DNA from: Paraburkholderia fynbosensis
GTDB lineage: Bacteria; Pseudomonadota; Gammaproteobacteria; Burkholderiales; Burkholderiaceae
DNA: 64,000 nucleotides
Assembly: GCF_902859935.1 (NCBI RefSeq)
Contig: NZ_CADIKI010000025.1
Coordinates: forward strand, 1-64,000
Direction: 5' to 3'
The notes beneath the pieces were generated by a model. That model did not search any database and was not told where the DNA came from. It was given only the letters and a program-made list of their open reading frames with translations. Shown in pieces: positions 7,303 to 15,870 of the stretch; positions within the stretch are counted from its first letter, which is position 1, and every line of letters starts with the position of its first letter. The translations under genes and the position numbers were made by a program.

Positions 7303-9405
7303 ATGGCCTATCCCACCCTGCGTGACTGGCTGTTCTCGGTCAAGACCTTTGCCGCGGCCATGCTTGCGCTCTACATCGGCCTCGCGTTCGAACTGCCGCG
7401 GCCGTACTGGGCGATGGCCACGGTCTATATCGTGTCGAATCCGTTCGTCGGCGCAACGCGTTCGAAGGCGCTGTATCGCGCGCTCGGCACGGCGCTCGGC
7501 GCCGCGGCCGCCGTGCTGCTGGTGCCGCCCTTCGTCGAATCGCCGTATCTCTTCAGCGTGATCGTCGCGCTGTGGACCGGCACGCTGCTCTACCTCGCGG
7601 TATCCGACCGGACCGCGCGCAGTTACGTGTTCATGCTGGCCGCCTATACGATGCCGATCATCGCGCTGCCCTCGGTGATGAACCCGGCCGGCGTGTTCGA
7701 CCTCGCGATCAGCCGTACCGAGGAGATCACGCTCGGCATCGTCTGCGCGAGCATCGTCGGCAGTTCGCTGTTTCCGAGCCGCCTCGCGCCGACCATCATC
7801 GAGCGCACCGACGCGTGGTTTCGCGACGCCGCGTTCTATGCGACCGAAACGCTGTCGGGACGCATCGCCGGCTCGGCGATCTCGGGCGCGCGTCAGCGGC
7901 TCGCCAGCACCATCAACGGTCTGGAATTGCTGCTGAGCCAGCTCGCTTACGATCACACGCGGCCGGACGTGCTGGCGCGCGCCCACGAACTGCGCGGACG
8001 CATGCAACTGCTGCTGCCGATCATGTCGTCGCTCGCCGATCCGCTGATCGCGCTCTACAACAGCGGTCGCCAGAGCTGGCCCGAAGGGCTCGAAGCGCTG
8101 CTCGCCGATGTGATCAAGTGGTTCAACGAACCGCTGCCCGCCGTCAGCGAGGGCTATCATCCCGACGCCAGCGCCGACGCGCTGCGCGAGCGCATCGCGG
8201 CCATGCGCCCGCCCGCTGCCGCGCTCGCGAGCTGGGACGGCGCGTTGTTGTCGAACGCACTGTGGCGCATGAAGCAGGTGGTCGACGTGTGGCAGGACTG
8301 CCGTTCGCTGCGCATCATCATCACGCGAGAAGAAGGTTCGTGGCGGCCGCATTTCCGCCACTGGCGCCTGGGCGGCACCCAGCGCTTCTACGACCGCGGC
8401 ATCATGCTGTTCGCCACCGTGTCGGCGGGACTCGCCGTGGTGCTCGCGTGCAGCCTGTGGATCAGCTCGGGCTGGAACGACGGCGCCAGCGCGGTGACAC
8501 TCGCGGCGGTGGCCTGCTGCTTCTTCGCGGCCCTCGACGAACCCGCACCGATGGTGTTCCGCTTCTTCCTCGCCACCGGCATCAGCGTGCTGGTGGCGGG
8601 CGTCTATCTGTTCGCGGTGCTGCCGCACGTGCACGACTTTCCGATGCTGGTGATCCTGTTCGCCGCGCCGTTCATCCTGGTGGGCACGCTGATCCCGCGT
8701 CCACAGTTCAATATGGCGACCGTGCTGGTGGCGGTGAACACGGCTACGTTCATCAGCATTCAGGACGCGTACGACGCGAACTTCCTTACGTTCATGAACG
8801 CCAATCTCGCGGGCCTTGCCGGCCTGCTGTATGCGTACCTATGGACCCGCGTGACGCGCCCGTTCGGCGCCGAACTCGCCGCGTCACGGCTCTTGCGTTC
8901 GAGCTGGGCCGACGTCGCGCTCACGGCTTCGACGCTGCCGATCGAAGACCCGCGCAATCTCGCCGCGCGCATGCTCGACCGCCTGATGCAACTGATCCCG
9001 CGTCTGGCCGCCACCGACGATCACCGCCACCCGTCGATCGAAAGCTTCCGCGATCTGCGCATCGGCTTCAACGCGCTCGACCTGCGCCGCCTGACCGGCA
9101 AACTCGGCGGCGAAGCACCGGCGGCGATCGCCCACGTGCTCGATGGAGTGCGTACTTACTACGAGAGCTGCGTCAATCGCCGCAAGCGCGAGCCGGTACC
9201 CGAGAGCCTGATGCGGTCGATCGATGCCGCGGTCGCGCGGGTGATCTCACAGGGGCTCGCCAACGCGGCGGCGCCCACCGCCACTTCGCCGACCTCGGCC
9301 CGTCAGTTGCGCGACGCGCTGCACGCGCTGATCGGCTTGCGTCTTTCGCTGTTTCCGGCGACGCTGACGTCACCGACGCCGCCCGAACCGGAGACCGCAG
9401 CCTGA
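7303..9405 (+). CDS. FUSC/AaeB-type efflux pump inner-membrane subunit
   Basis: A 700-residue inner-membrane protein of the fusaric-acid-resistance/AaeB family. It has an N-terminal block of about five or six helices beginning DWLFSVKTFAAAMLALYIGLA, with family wording PRPYWAMATVYIVSNP. A long cytoplasmic domain covers about residues 165-360, and a second helix block is at about 365-520 (FATVSAGLAVVLACSLW and onward). A soluble C-terminal domain follows. The family exports aromatic carboxylic acids or related toxic compounds with a periplasmic adaptor and outer-membrane channel, encoded here by the next three genes. The substrate cannot be read from sequence. Confidence 0.9.
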   Translation: MAYPTLRDWLFSVKTFAAAMLALYIGLAFELPRPYWAMATVYIVSNPFVGATRSKALYRALGTALGAAAAVLLVPPFVESPYLFSVIVALWTGTLLYLAVSDRTARSYVFMLAAYTMPIIALPSVMNPAGVFDLAISRTEEITLGIVCASIVGSSLFPSRLAPTIIERTDAWFRDAAFYATETLSGRIAGSAISGARQRLASTINGLELLLSQLAYDHTRPDVLARAHELRGRMQLLLPIMSSLADPLIALYNSGRQSWPEGLEALLADVIKWFNEPLPAVSEGYHPDASADALRERIAAMRPPAAALASWDGALLSNALWRMKQVVDVWQDCRSLRIIITREEGSWRPHFRHWRLGGTQRFYDRGIMLFATVSAGLAVVLACSLWISSGWNDGASAVTLAAVACCFFAALDEPAPMVFRFFLATGISVLVAGVYLFAVLPHVHDFPMLVILFAAPFILVGTLIPRPQFNMATVLVAVNTATFISIQDAYDANFLTFMNANLAGLAGLLYAYLWTRVTRPFGAELAASRLLRSSWADVALTASTLPIEDPRNLAARMLDRLMQLIPRLAATDDHRHPSIESFRDLRIGFNALDLRRLTGKLGGEAPAAIAHVLDGVRTYYESCVNRRKREPVPESLMRSIDAAVARVISQGLANAAAPTATSPTSARQLRDALHALIGLRLSLFPATLTSPTPPEPETAA

Positions 9406-9448
9406 TGCGCCCGTCCTGCCACCCGTTCCACCTTCCTGACTCCTCGCG

Positions 9449-9658
9449 ATGATCGGTGAAATCGATATCTTCGGCGTGTTCGTGCCGGCCGTGCTCGTGC
9501 TGATGTTCGTCGCCTATCTGATCAACGTGGTGATCCGCACGGTGCTCGCACGCGTCGGTTTTTACCGCTTCGTCTGGCATCGCTCCATCTTCGATCTCGG
9601 CATCTATGTGCTGGTGCTGGGCCTTGTCGTTGTCGTTTCGCACAGACTAATAACGTGA
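9449..9658 (+). CDS. DUF1656 small membrane protein (AaeX-like)
   Basis: A 69-residue protein with two hydrophobic helices (about 9-31 and 48-66) and the family pattern E-I-D-I-F-G-V-F-V-P near the start and FYRFVWHRSIFDLGIYV in the second half. It is always found between the FUSC permease and the HlyD adaptor in aae-type operons and is presumed to be an accessory subunit. Its stop overlaps the GTG start of the next gene (GTGA), implying translational coupling. Confidence 0.88.
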   Translation: MIGEIDIFGVFVPAVLVLMFVAYLINVVIRTVLARVGFYRFVWHRSIFDLGIYVLVLGLVVVVSHRLIT

Positions 9659-10662
9659 AAAAAACCTGGTTCTCCGTCGGTCAGATTGTGCTGACCCTGA
9701 TCGTGGTCGTGGTGGCAGCCTTCGTGCTGTGGAAACTCGTCGCCTATTACATGTTCGCGCCGTGGACCCGCGACGGACACGTACGCGCCGACGTGATCCA
9801 GGTCGCGCCGGATATCTCGGGGCTGATCTCGTCGGTCGAGGTGGTGGACAACCAGCAGGTCAAGCAAGGCCAGGTGCTGTTCGTGATCGACCAGGCCCGC
9901 TACACGCTCGCGCTGCGCCAGGCGCAGGCCACCGCGCAGCAGCGGCGCGCGACGCTCGATCAGGCGCGCCGGGAAGATGCGCGCAACCGCAAGCTCGGCA
10001 ACCTGGTCGCCGCCGAGGTCGCGGAAGAAAGCCGCTCGCGCGTCGAGGCGGGCGAAGCCGCGCTCGCCGATGCGAACGTGGCGATCGACACCGCGAGGCT
10101 GAACCTGCAACGCGCGACGATCGTGAGCCCGGTCGACGGTTATCTGAACGATCGCGCGCCGCGCACCGGCGAATTCGTCGCGGCGGGCCGCGCGGTGGTC
10201 GCGGTGGTGGACATGCATTCGTTCCGCGTCGACGGCTATTTCGAGGAAACCAAGCTGCGCGGCATCGACATCGGCCAGCCGGTCGACATCAGGGTCATGG
10301 GCGAGCCGGCCGCGTTGCGCGGGCACGTGCAGAGCATCGTCGCCGGCATCGAGGACCGCGACCGCACACAAGGCTCGAATCTGCTGCCGAACGTGAATCC
10401 GGCGTTCAGCTGGGTGCGGCTCGCGCAGCGCATTCCGGTGCGCGTCGCGCTCGATGAAATACCCGCTGATTTCCGGATGATCGCCGGCCGCACCGCGACG
10501 GTGTCGGTGCGCGATCTGTCGCCGGTGAGGAGGCGCGGTGCTGTGGGTGCTTCGGGTGCTTCCGCTGCGGTTGATGCTCGGGCGCCGGCTGCGTCGGCGG
10601 TGACGGGTGCGTCGGCTACGCAGCCGGCGTCGGCGACGATTTCGTCGGGCGCCTCGCAATGA
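9655..10662 (+). CDS. HlyD-family periplasmic adaptor (AaeA-like)
   Basis: A 335-residue membrane-fusion protein starting with GTG. One N-terminal anchor helix (about 9-30) is followed by the barrel-sandwich halves: VIQVAPDISGLISSVEVVDN, a helical hairpin rich in Ala/Arg/Gln (about 85-140), and ATIVSPVDGYLNDRAPRTGE. A beta-barrel segment FRVDGYFEETKLRGI follows. The C-terminal 50 residues are Ala/Ser-rich and probably disordered. It should bridge the FUSC pump to the outer-membrane channel encoded immediately downstream (ATGA overlap). Confidence 0.9.
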   Translation: MKKTWFSVGQIVLTLIVVVVAAFVLWKLVAYYMFAPWTRDGHVRADVIQVAPDISGLISSVEVVDNQQVKQGQVLFVIDQARYTLALRQAQATAQQRRATLDQARREDARNRKLGNLVAAEVAEESRSRVEAGEAALADANVAIDTARLNLQRATIVSPVDGYLNDRAPRTGEFVAAGRAVVAVVDMHSFRVDGYFEETKLRGIDIGQPVDIRVMGEPAALRGHVQSIVAGIEDRDRTQGSNLLPNVNPAFSWVRLAQRIPVRVALDEIPADFRMIAGRTATVSVRDLSPVRRRGAVGASGASAAVDARAPAASAVTGASATQPASATISSGASQ

Positions 10663-12212
10663 AGCTGTCGCCAGGCCTGTCCTCCCTGTCCTCTCTGCCG
10701 CTGTGGCCCCTGCTGCCGCTGTTGCCGCTCGCCGTCGTGCTCAATGGCTGCATGACCGTCGGCCCGAACTATTCGTTGCCGCAACAGGCGCTCGTCAACG
10801 CGCCGCTTGCGAATGCACCGCTCGAAGGCGCCGACCCGGCGCTGACCTCGGCCCGCAACGTGCCCACCGTGTGGTGGAAGCTGTACGACGACCCGGTGCT
10901 GAACGGTCTCGTCGACGAAGCGCTGCAATCGAACACCGACTTGCGCGTCGCGGCGGCGAATCTCGCGCGCTCGCGCGAAGCGCTGGGCGTCGCGCAGGCG
11001 CAGGGCGGCTTCTCCGGCAAGGCGTCGGCGGAGGTCCAGCGCGCGCAGGAATCGGCCGAACAGTACCTGCTGTTCGAGAAACTGCCGGTCGCCAACGAGG
11101 GTAACTTCGGTATCAGCATCTCGTATGAATTCGATCTGTTCGGCAAGCTGCGGCGCGGCGTGGAAGCGGCGCAGGCGGACACCCAGTCCGTGCAGGCCGC
11201 CGGCGACCTCGCGCGGATCACCGTGGTGGCGGACGTGGTGCGCTCTTACGTCGAACAATGCTCGGCGGCCGAGGAACTCAGGATCGCGCAACAGTCGCTC
11301 GGCTTGCAGAAGCAGCGCGTGGACGTGTCGCGGCGTCTGCGTGACGCGGGCCGTGGCAACCAGCCCGACGTGACGCGCGGCCAGACTCAGGTGGATACGT
11401 TGTCGGCGGATATTCCGCGCTACACGGCGCGCCGCAAGATCGCGCAATATCGGCTCGCCGCGCTGCTCGCCCGCGCACCGTCCGACCTGCCGCCGGCCGT
11501 GCTGGCTTGCGAGCGGCTGCCGCAAATCCGCCAGCCGATTCCGGTCGGCGACGGCGCCGCGCTGCTCAAGCGCCGTCCGGACGTGCGCGAAGCGGAGCGT
11601 CAACTGGCGGCGTCGACGGCGCGCATTGGTGTCGCCACGGGAGCGCTGTATCCGACGATCAGCCTCGGTGCGTCAGCGGGCTACACCGGGATTCTCGAGG
11701 ACATCCCCACGTTGCCCACGGCGCGTTGGGCGTTCGGTCCGCTGATCAACTGGAATTTCCCCACCAACGGCGCGCGTGGTCGCGTGCGTGAGGCGGAGGC
11801 GTCGAGCGAAGTGGCGCTCGCGAAATTCGACGGCGTGGTGCTGACCGCACTGCGCGAGACCGAAACCAATCTCGCGACCTACGCCTCCGACTACGCGCGC
11901 GCCGAATCATTGCGCGCCGCATTGAAGTCGGCGACCGAGTCGGCGGATGAAACGCATCGGCTATATCGCGCCGGGCGCGAATCCTTCGTCTCGGACCTGG
12001 ACGCGACGCGCACGCTGACCTCGGTGAAGTCTCAGGTCGCGACCGCCGAAGGCCAGGTGGCGATCGACCAGGTGAACCTGTTCCTCGCGCTCGGCGGCGG
12101 ATGGGAAATGGATGCGCAGAGCGCGCCCGCGGTGTCTTCGCCTCAGGCCACAGGACCCGCGGCGAAGACCATACCGACCGCGGCGACGGCGACCGCGGCC
12201 AAAGCGCCCTGA
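10659..12212 (+). CDS. NodT-family outer-membrane efflux lipoprotein
   Basis: A 517-residue TolC-like channel subunit. A signal peptide with lipobox LNGC (Cys about residue 31) indicates lipid anchoring. The sequence then shows the family start VGPNYSLPQQ, NVPTVWWKLYDDPVLN and the two pseudo-repeated long-helix segments, including ISYEFDLFGKLRRGVEAA and the second-repeat equivalent INWNFPTNGARGRVREAEA. The Ala/Thr-rich tail (about 485-517) is low complexity. Overlapping start with the adaptor gene completes a four-gene efflux operon. Confidence 0.9.
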   Translation: MKLSPGLSSLSSLPLWPLLPLLPLAVVLNGCMTVGPNYSLPQQALVNAPLANAPLEGADPALTSARNVPTVWWKLYDDPVLNGLVDEALQSNTDLRVAAANLARSREALGVAQAQGGFSGKASAEVQRAQESAEQYLLFEKLPVANEGNFGISISYEFDLFGKLRRGVEAAQADTQSVQAAGDLARITVVADVVRSYVEQCSAAEELRIAQQSLGLQKQRVDVSRRLRDAGRGNQPDVTRGQTQVDTLSADIPRYTARRKIAQYRLAALLARAPSDLPPAVLACERLPQIRQPIPVGDGAALLKRRPDVREAERQLAASTARIGVATGALYPTISLGASAGYTGILEDIPTLPTARWAFGPLINWNFPTNGARGRVREAEASSEVALAKFDGVVLTALRETETNLATYASDYARAESLRAALKSATESADETHRLYRAGRESFVSDLDATRTLTSVKSQVATAEGQVAIDQVNLFLALGGGWEMDAQSAPAVSSPQATGPAAKTIPTAATATAAKAP

Positions 12213-12299
12213 TGCTTACGAATTATTTTTGACTAGCTTTCTTTTGCCTTTCATTTACGGTTAAATACACGACACCAACCACACATTACGGGGTCACGT

Positions 12300-12392
12300 A
12301 TGTCGCCATTCATGCAAGGCGCAGTCACGCTGGGCGGATGTATCGGCATCTTCACGGCGGTGGTCGCCGTGGTCGAGATGCTGGCGAATTGA
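12300..12392 (+). CDS. Possible 30-residue membrane miniprotein
   Basis: ATG at 12300 opens a 30-codon frame: MSPFMQGAVTLGGCIGIFTA followed by VVAVVEMLAN. Nearly all of it is a single hydrophobic helix, with Cys in the middle. A possible promoter is TTGACT (12229-12234) with CATTTA 17 bp downstream, and ACGGGG lies shortly before the ATG. It is too short to identify. It lies in the 237-nt gap between the efflux channel and a convergent oxidoreductase gene; the remainder of that gap shows nothing else. The coding claim rests on the hydrophobic composition only. Confidence 0.4.
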   Translation: MSPFMQGAVTLGGCIGIFTAVVAVVEMLAN

Positions 12393-12449
12393 GCCCGTAC
12401 GGCATCTGCCGGCACTCGCGCAGTCTTTGCGGAGGACGCGCCGGCGGCA

Positions 12450-15245
12450 TTAAGCCTGCCGGCGCTTCGCGGCCGCCTGGTGGATCGCCGCCCGCACCCG
12501 CGGATACGTGCCGCAACGGCACACGATGTTCGACATCGCCGCGTCGATATCCGCATCGGTCGGATTCGGTATGCGCTTGAGCAGCGCGCACGCCGCCATC
12601 AGTTGCGCGCTTTGGCAATAACCGCATTGCACCACGTCGAGATCGATCCACGCCGCTTTCAACGCTTGCGCTTCGGCGCCCTGCACGCCTTCGATGGTCG
12701 TGATTTTCTGCGTGTAGCCCACGCAAGACATCGTCGTCTGACACGCGAGGCAGGCGGCGCCATCCAGATGGATCGTGCACGCGCCGCAAATCCCCACGCC
12801 GCAGCCGAACTTGGTGCCGGTCATGCCGAGTTCGCAGCGCAGCGCCCACAGCAGCGGCATGTCCGGCTCGGCGTGCACCGCCACCGCGCGGCCGTTGATG
12901 TTCAGCGCCCCCTTGCTTGCCTGCTGCCGCGGCGCAACCTTGCATCCTTGCGGATTCGAAGCCGTTACGGGCAGTTTTTCGAGCCGCAACGGGAGCGTGC
13001 GCAAACGCGTGCCGGTCAGCATGAACACCGCATTGGCGAGCGCCGGTGCGATCGGCGGCACGGCCGGCTCGCCGACGCCTTGCGGGTGCATCCGGCTCGG
13101 CATGATGTCGGTTTTGATCACCGGACAATCGTTCATCCGCACGACTGGGAAATCGACGAAGTTCTTCTGTTGCACCTGGCCCTTGACGATCGAGACCTCG
13201 TCCTGCAACGCGGCCGACAGACCGAACACGATCCCGCTTTCCATCTGCTGACAGATCAGGTTCGGATTCACGGGCAGTCCGCAATCGATCACGCACACCA
13301 CCCGATGCACGCGAATCTGCCGCTTCGGCCCGAGCGACACCTCCGCCACCTGCGCGACCACACTGCCGAACGCCTCGTGCAACGCAACGCCGCGCGCACA
13401 CGGCGCACCGTCAGCGGCGGGCTTCATCGGCTGTCCCCACTCCGACAACTCGGCGACACGCTTCAATACCGCCAGATGGCGCGGATGCTCCGCGAGCAGC
13501 GCCGCGCGGAACGCGATCGCGTCCTGGCCGGCTGCGGCCGCGAGCTCATCGGTGAAGCTCTCGGTGAAGAACGCCTGGTGCGAATGGCCGACCGAGCGCC
13601 AGAAGCCGACCGGCACCGGCAGCTCGACGATCTTATGCGCGACGCGCGCGGCGGGCCATTCGTACGGCTGATCGAACGCGCCTTCGCAGGTGGTTTTGTC
13701 GATGGGAATGCGCGGCACGCCGTAGTAGCGCGCGAGCGATTCCGGCACGATCGCCTGACTCGCCGACGTGCTGCGCCACGCGAGCACTTTGCCGTGTTCG
13801 TCGAGGCCGGCCTTGAGCCGCGACACGCACGCGGGCCGATAGAAGTCGTGCGTGAAATCCTGCGCGCGTGACCATATGGTCTGCACCGGATGGCCGCCGC
13901 CTTCGCGCGCAATCACGGCGGCCTGTACGATGAAATCGAATTCCAGCCGCCGGCCGAACGCGCCGCCGAGCAGTTGCGTCTGCAAGTCGACCTTGTCGGC
14001 GTCGATGTCGAGCACTTTGGCCACGTGCTGCCGCGCGAGCGCGGGCATTTGTGTGGAGACCCAGACGGTGGCCGCGCCGTCCGCGACCTGCGCAGTGCAG
14101 TTGACCGGCTCGACCGCGCCGTGCGCGAGATACGGCGCGTGATACTCGGCATCGATGACACGCGCCGCGCCACTCAAGGCGGCATCGACGTCGCCGCGAT
14201 GAAAGTAGGTGTGGCCGTTGCTGTCGTCGAGCGCCTGCGCAAGACGCCGGTCTACGTCCGCGCTCGATACGGTCGCGGCGGCGCCATCGTGCCAGCTCAC
14301 GTCGATCTTCTCGACCGCGTTCATCGCGCGATACGGGTTGTCCGCGATCACCGCGACGCCGCCGCTGCCGCCGCTATACGGCGCGAAGGCCAGCGCCTTG
14401 ATAAAGCCCGGCATCTTTCGGGCGGCTGTCTCGTCGAAATGCGCGACCGAGCCGCCGAGCGTCGGGCACATCACGACGCCCGCGTACAACAGGCCGTCGG
14501 GCAGCGCGTCGATGCCGAAGCGCGCCGCGCCGTTGATCTTCGACGCGGCCTCGATGCGGCGGATGGGTTGGCCGATCAGCTTGAAGTCAGCGGGATTCTT
14601 CAACTCCACCTTGCGCGGGAACGCTTGCAGCGTAGCCATCGACGACAACTCGCCGAAGCTCGCCTTATGGCCCGGCCCATGCAGCACGTAGCCATTCTCC
14701 GTGCGGCATTCGGCGGCAGGCACCTTCCATTGCTCGGCCGCCGCGCCGATCAGCATCATGCGCGCCGACGCCCCGGCTTCGCGCATCGGCGTCCAGAGAT
14801 CGTTGATGCTCGACGAGCCGCCCGTCATCATCGTGCCGGCCTCACGCACCGCTTTGCGGGCGAACCAGATCGTCGTGCGCTTGAACGCGCTGTCGTCATC
14901 GGGGCGAAACGGCAGATCGTCGATGATGTTCTGCACGCTGTTGTAGATCTTGTCGATCGGCGCTTCCTCGACCCGAACCCGCGACCAGTCGGCGTCGAGT
15001 TCCTCGGCGAGCAGCATCGCGAGGCCGGTGTGCACGCCTTGCCCCATTTCCGCCTTGCTCATCATGATCGTCACGGTGTTGTCGGCGGCGATCTTGACCC
15101 AGCCGTTGAGCGCGACTTGTGAGCCTTGGGTGGGCAGCGGCGTCGACGTGTTCAGCCGCTGGCGCGGCGGCAACACCCCCCAGCCGACCAGCAACGCGCC
15201 CACCGCGCCGGCGCCGCCGAGCAGGAACGTTCTGCGCTTTAACAT
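12450..15245 (-). CDS. Fused molybdenum hydroxylase: Mo-cofactor subunit plus C-terminal [2Fe-2S] domain
   Basis: A 931-residue single chain related to isoquinoline 1-oxidoreductase IorB/IorA and aldehyde oxidases. A twin-arginine signal (KRRTFLLGG, residues 3-11) directs export with cofactors bound. Residues about 40-740 match the Mo-molybdopterin subunit (MSKAEMGQGVHTGLAMLLAE, QTQLLGGAFGRRLEFDF, GVGEPAVPPIAPALANAVF). After a short linker, residues about 775-931 form a complete [2Fe-2S] subunit: plant-type Cys set KFGCGVGICGACTIHLDG and a second cluster set CGYCQSAQ with VCRCGTYPRV. These are normally two genes, with the iron-sulfur subunit first. No cytochrome partner is adjacent. The substrate is unknown; aldehydes or N-heterocycles are typical. 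Confidence 0.85.
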   Translation of the reverse strand: MLKRRTFLLGGAGAVGALLVGWGVLPPRQRLNTSTPLPTQGSQVALNGWVKIAADNTVTIMMSKAEMGQGVHTGLAMLLAEELDADWSRVRVEEAPIDKIYNSVQNIIDDLPFRPDDDSAFKRTTIWFARKAVREAGTMMTGGSSSINDLWTPMREAGASARMMLIGAAAEQWKVPAAECRTENGYVLHGPGHKASFGELSSMATLQAFPRKVELKNPADFKLIGQPIRRIEAASKINGAARFGIDALPDGLLYAGVVMCPTLGGSVAHFDETAARKMPGFIKALAFAPYSGGSGGVAVIADNPYRAMNAVEKIDVSWHDGAAATVSSADVDRRLAQALDDSNGHTYFHRGDVDAALSGAARVIDAEYHAPYLAHGAVEPVNCTAQVADGAATVWVSTQMPALARQHVAKVLDIDADKVDLQTQLLGGAFGRRLEFDFIVQAAVIAREGGGHPVQTIWSRAQDFTHDFYRPACVSRLKAGLDEHGKVLAWRSTSASQAIVPESLARYYGVPRIPIDKTTCEGAFDQPYEWPAARVAHKIVELPVPVGFWRSVGHSHQAFFTESFTDELAAAAGQDAIAFRAALLAEHPRHLAVLKRVAELSEWGQPMKPAADGAPCARGVALHEAFGSVVAQVAEVSLGPKRQIRVHRVVCVIDCGLPVNPNLICQQMESGIVFGLSAALQDEVSIVKGQVQQKNFVDFPVVRMNDCPVIKTDIMPSRMHPQGVGEPAVPPIAPALANAVFMLTGTRLRTLPLRLEKLPVTASNPQGCKVAPRQQASKGALNINGRAVAVHAEPDMPLLWALRCELGMTGTKFGCGVGICGACTIHLDGAACLACQTTMSCVGYTQKITTIEGVQGAEAQALKAAWIDLDVVQCGYCQSAQLMAACALLKRIPNPTDADIDAAMSNIVCRCGTYPRVRAAIHQAAAKRRQA

Positions 15246-15395
15246 GACATGGCTCGATCAGCTTGCACGGCGACAAGGAAGCTGCGAAAGCGCGGCTGCG
15301 CGCGCGGCGGTGTTTTGCGGAATAGTAATAAGACGGAACAGCGGGCGGAAGACTTAAATTCGCGTGTTCAAGTCGCAAGGGTGCGGGGCGGGGGA

Positions 15396-15614
15396 TCAGG
15401 CGGTTGCTGCGGGGAAGGGGTTAATCGTGGGGTGTTTCATTAACTCATCGGTCACGATTCGCGCGGCGCGTCGGACTCGCGGCGAGCACGCGTTGGAAAA
15501 ACGCTTTGCCGCGGCCTTATTGCGACGTTTCTGAAGCAGGATGTCGAGTTCGACACAGTGCTGGTCGACGGCCCACCCTATTAGGTAAAGCTCGCCGCGC
15601 AACGTAATCGACAT
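15396..15614 (-). pseudogene. IS6-family transposase internal fragment
   Basis: Residues 5-39 of this short frame (15602-15498) read LRGELYLIGWAVDQHCVELD followed by ILLQKRRNKAAAKRF, the recognisable catalytic-core region of IS6-family transposases. The frame loses similarity after IVTDEL. No start, no DDE continuation and no inverted repeats are visible, so it is a remnant. Confidence 0.75.
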
Positions 15615-15649
15615 TTCAGAACCTGTTTCCGATCCTTAGAATCCGAGCG

Positions 15650-15715
15650 AAATTGCCGGCTCGGCCCGAAGCACGAGAGAAATCTTTGTTTGTGTTTCGG
15701 GTCGCGAACGCCGCG
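15650..15715 (-). pseudogene. IS6-family transposase C-terminal fragment
   Basis: A 22-codon stretch reads RGVRDPKHKQRFLSCFGPSR, matching the C-terminal RGFRDP...FLSCFGPIRQ motif of IS6 transposases. It lies upstream, in transcription direction, of the internal fragment at 15396-15614, the opposite of their order in an intact gene. This points to rearrangement or two decayed copies. Nothing else is identifiable in 15246-15870 apart from the terminator at 15809. Confidence 0.65.
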
Positions 15716-15808
15716 CTCGCCTCGAAGGAAGACCCTCGGTCCTTCGCGGAGATCCTCCGCAGCCTTCATGCGATGGCCGCTAACTTGACAATGCCGGCGG
15801 GCGCAAAT

Positions 15809-15836
15809 ACAGGGTGTGTCGGGCGACGCACCCTGT
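15809..15836. terminator. Stem-loop at the 3' end of the xylose transporter operon
   Basis: ACAGGGTGTGTC (15809-15820), loop GGGC, then GACGCACCCTGT (15825-15836): a 12-bp stem with one G-U pair. It lies 34 nt beyond the xylH stop on the minus strand. No long U tract follows, so it may be a processing or stability hairpin rather than a strong terminator. Confidence 0.6.
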
Positions 15837-15870
15837 GAGCGCTGCGGTTTTCAGCTTCAGCTTCAGCGCA

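Noticed and set aside
6577..8634. 685-codon open frame on the minus strand
   Set aside because: It lies opposite marR and the FUSC pump gene, is His/Arg-rich with no domain, and arises from GC-biased third positions.
7572..9452. 626-codon frame in another + frame of the FUSC gene
   Set aside because: Arg-rich shadow of a well supported membrane protein.
13890..15122. 410-codon frame antisense to the molybdenum hydroxylase
   Set aside because: Shadow of the coding strand.
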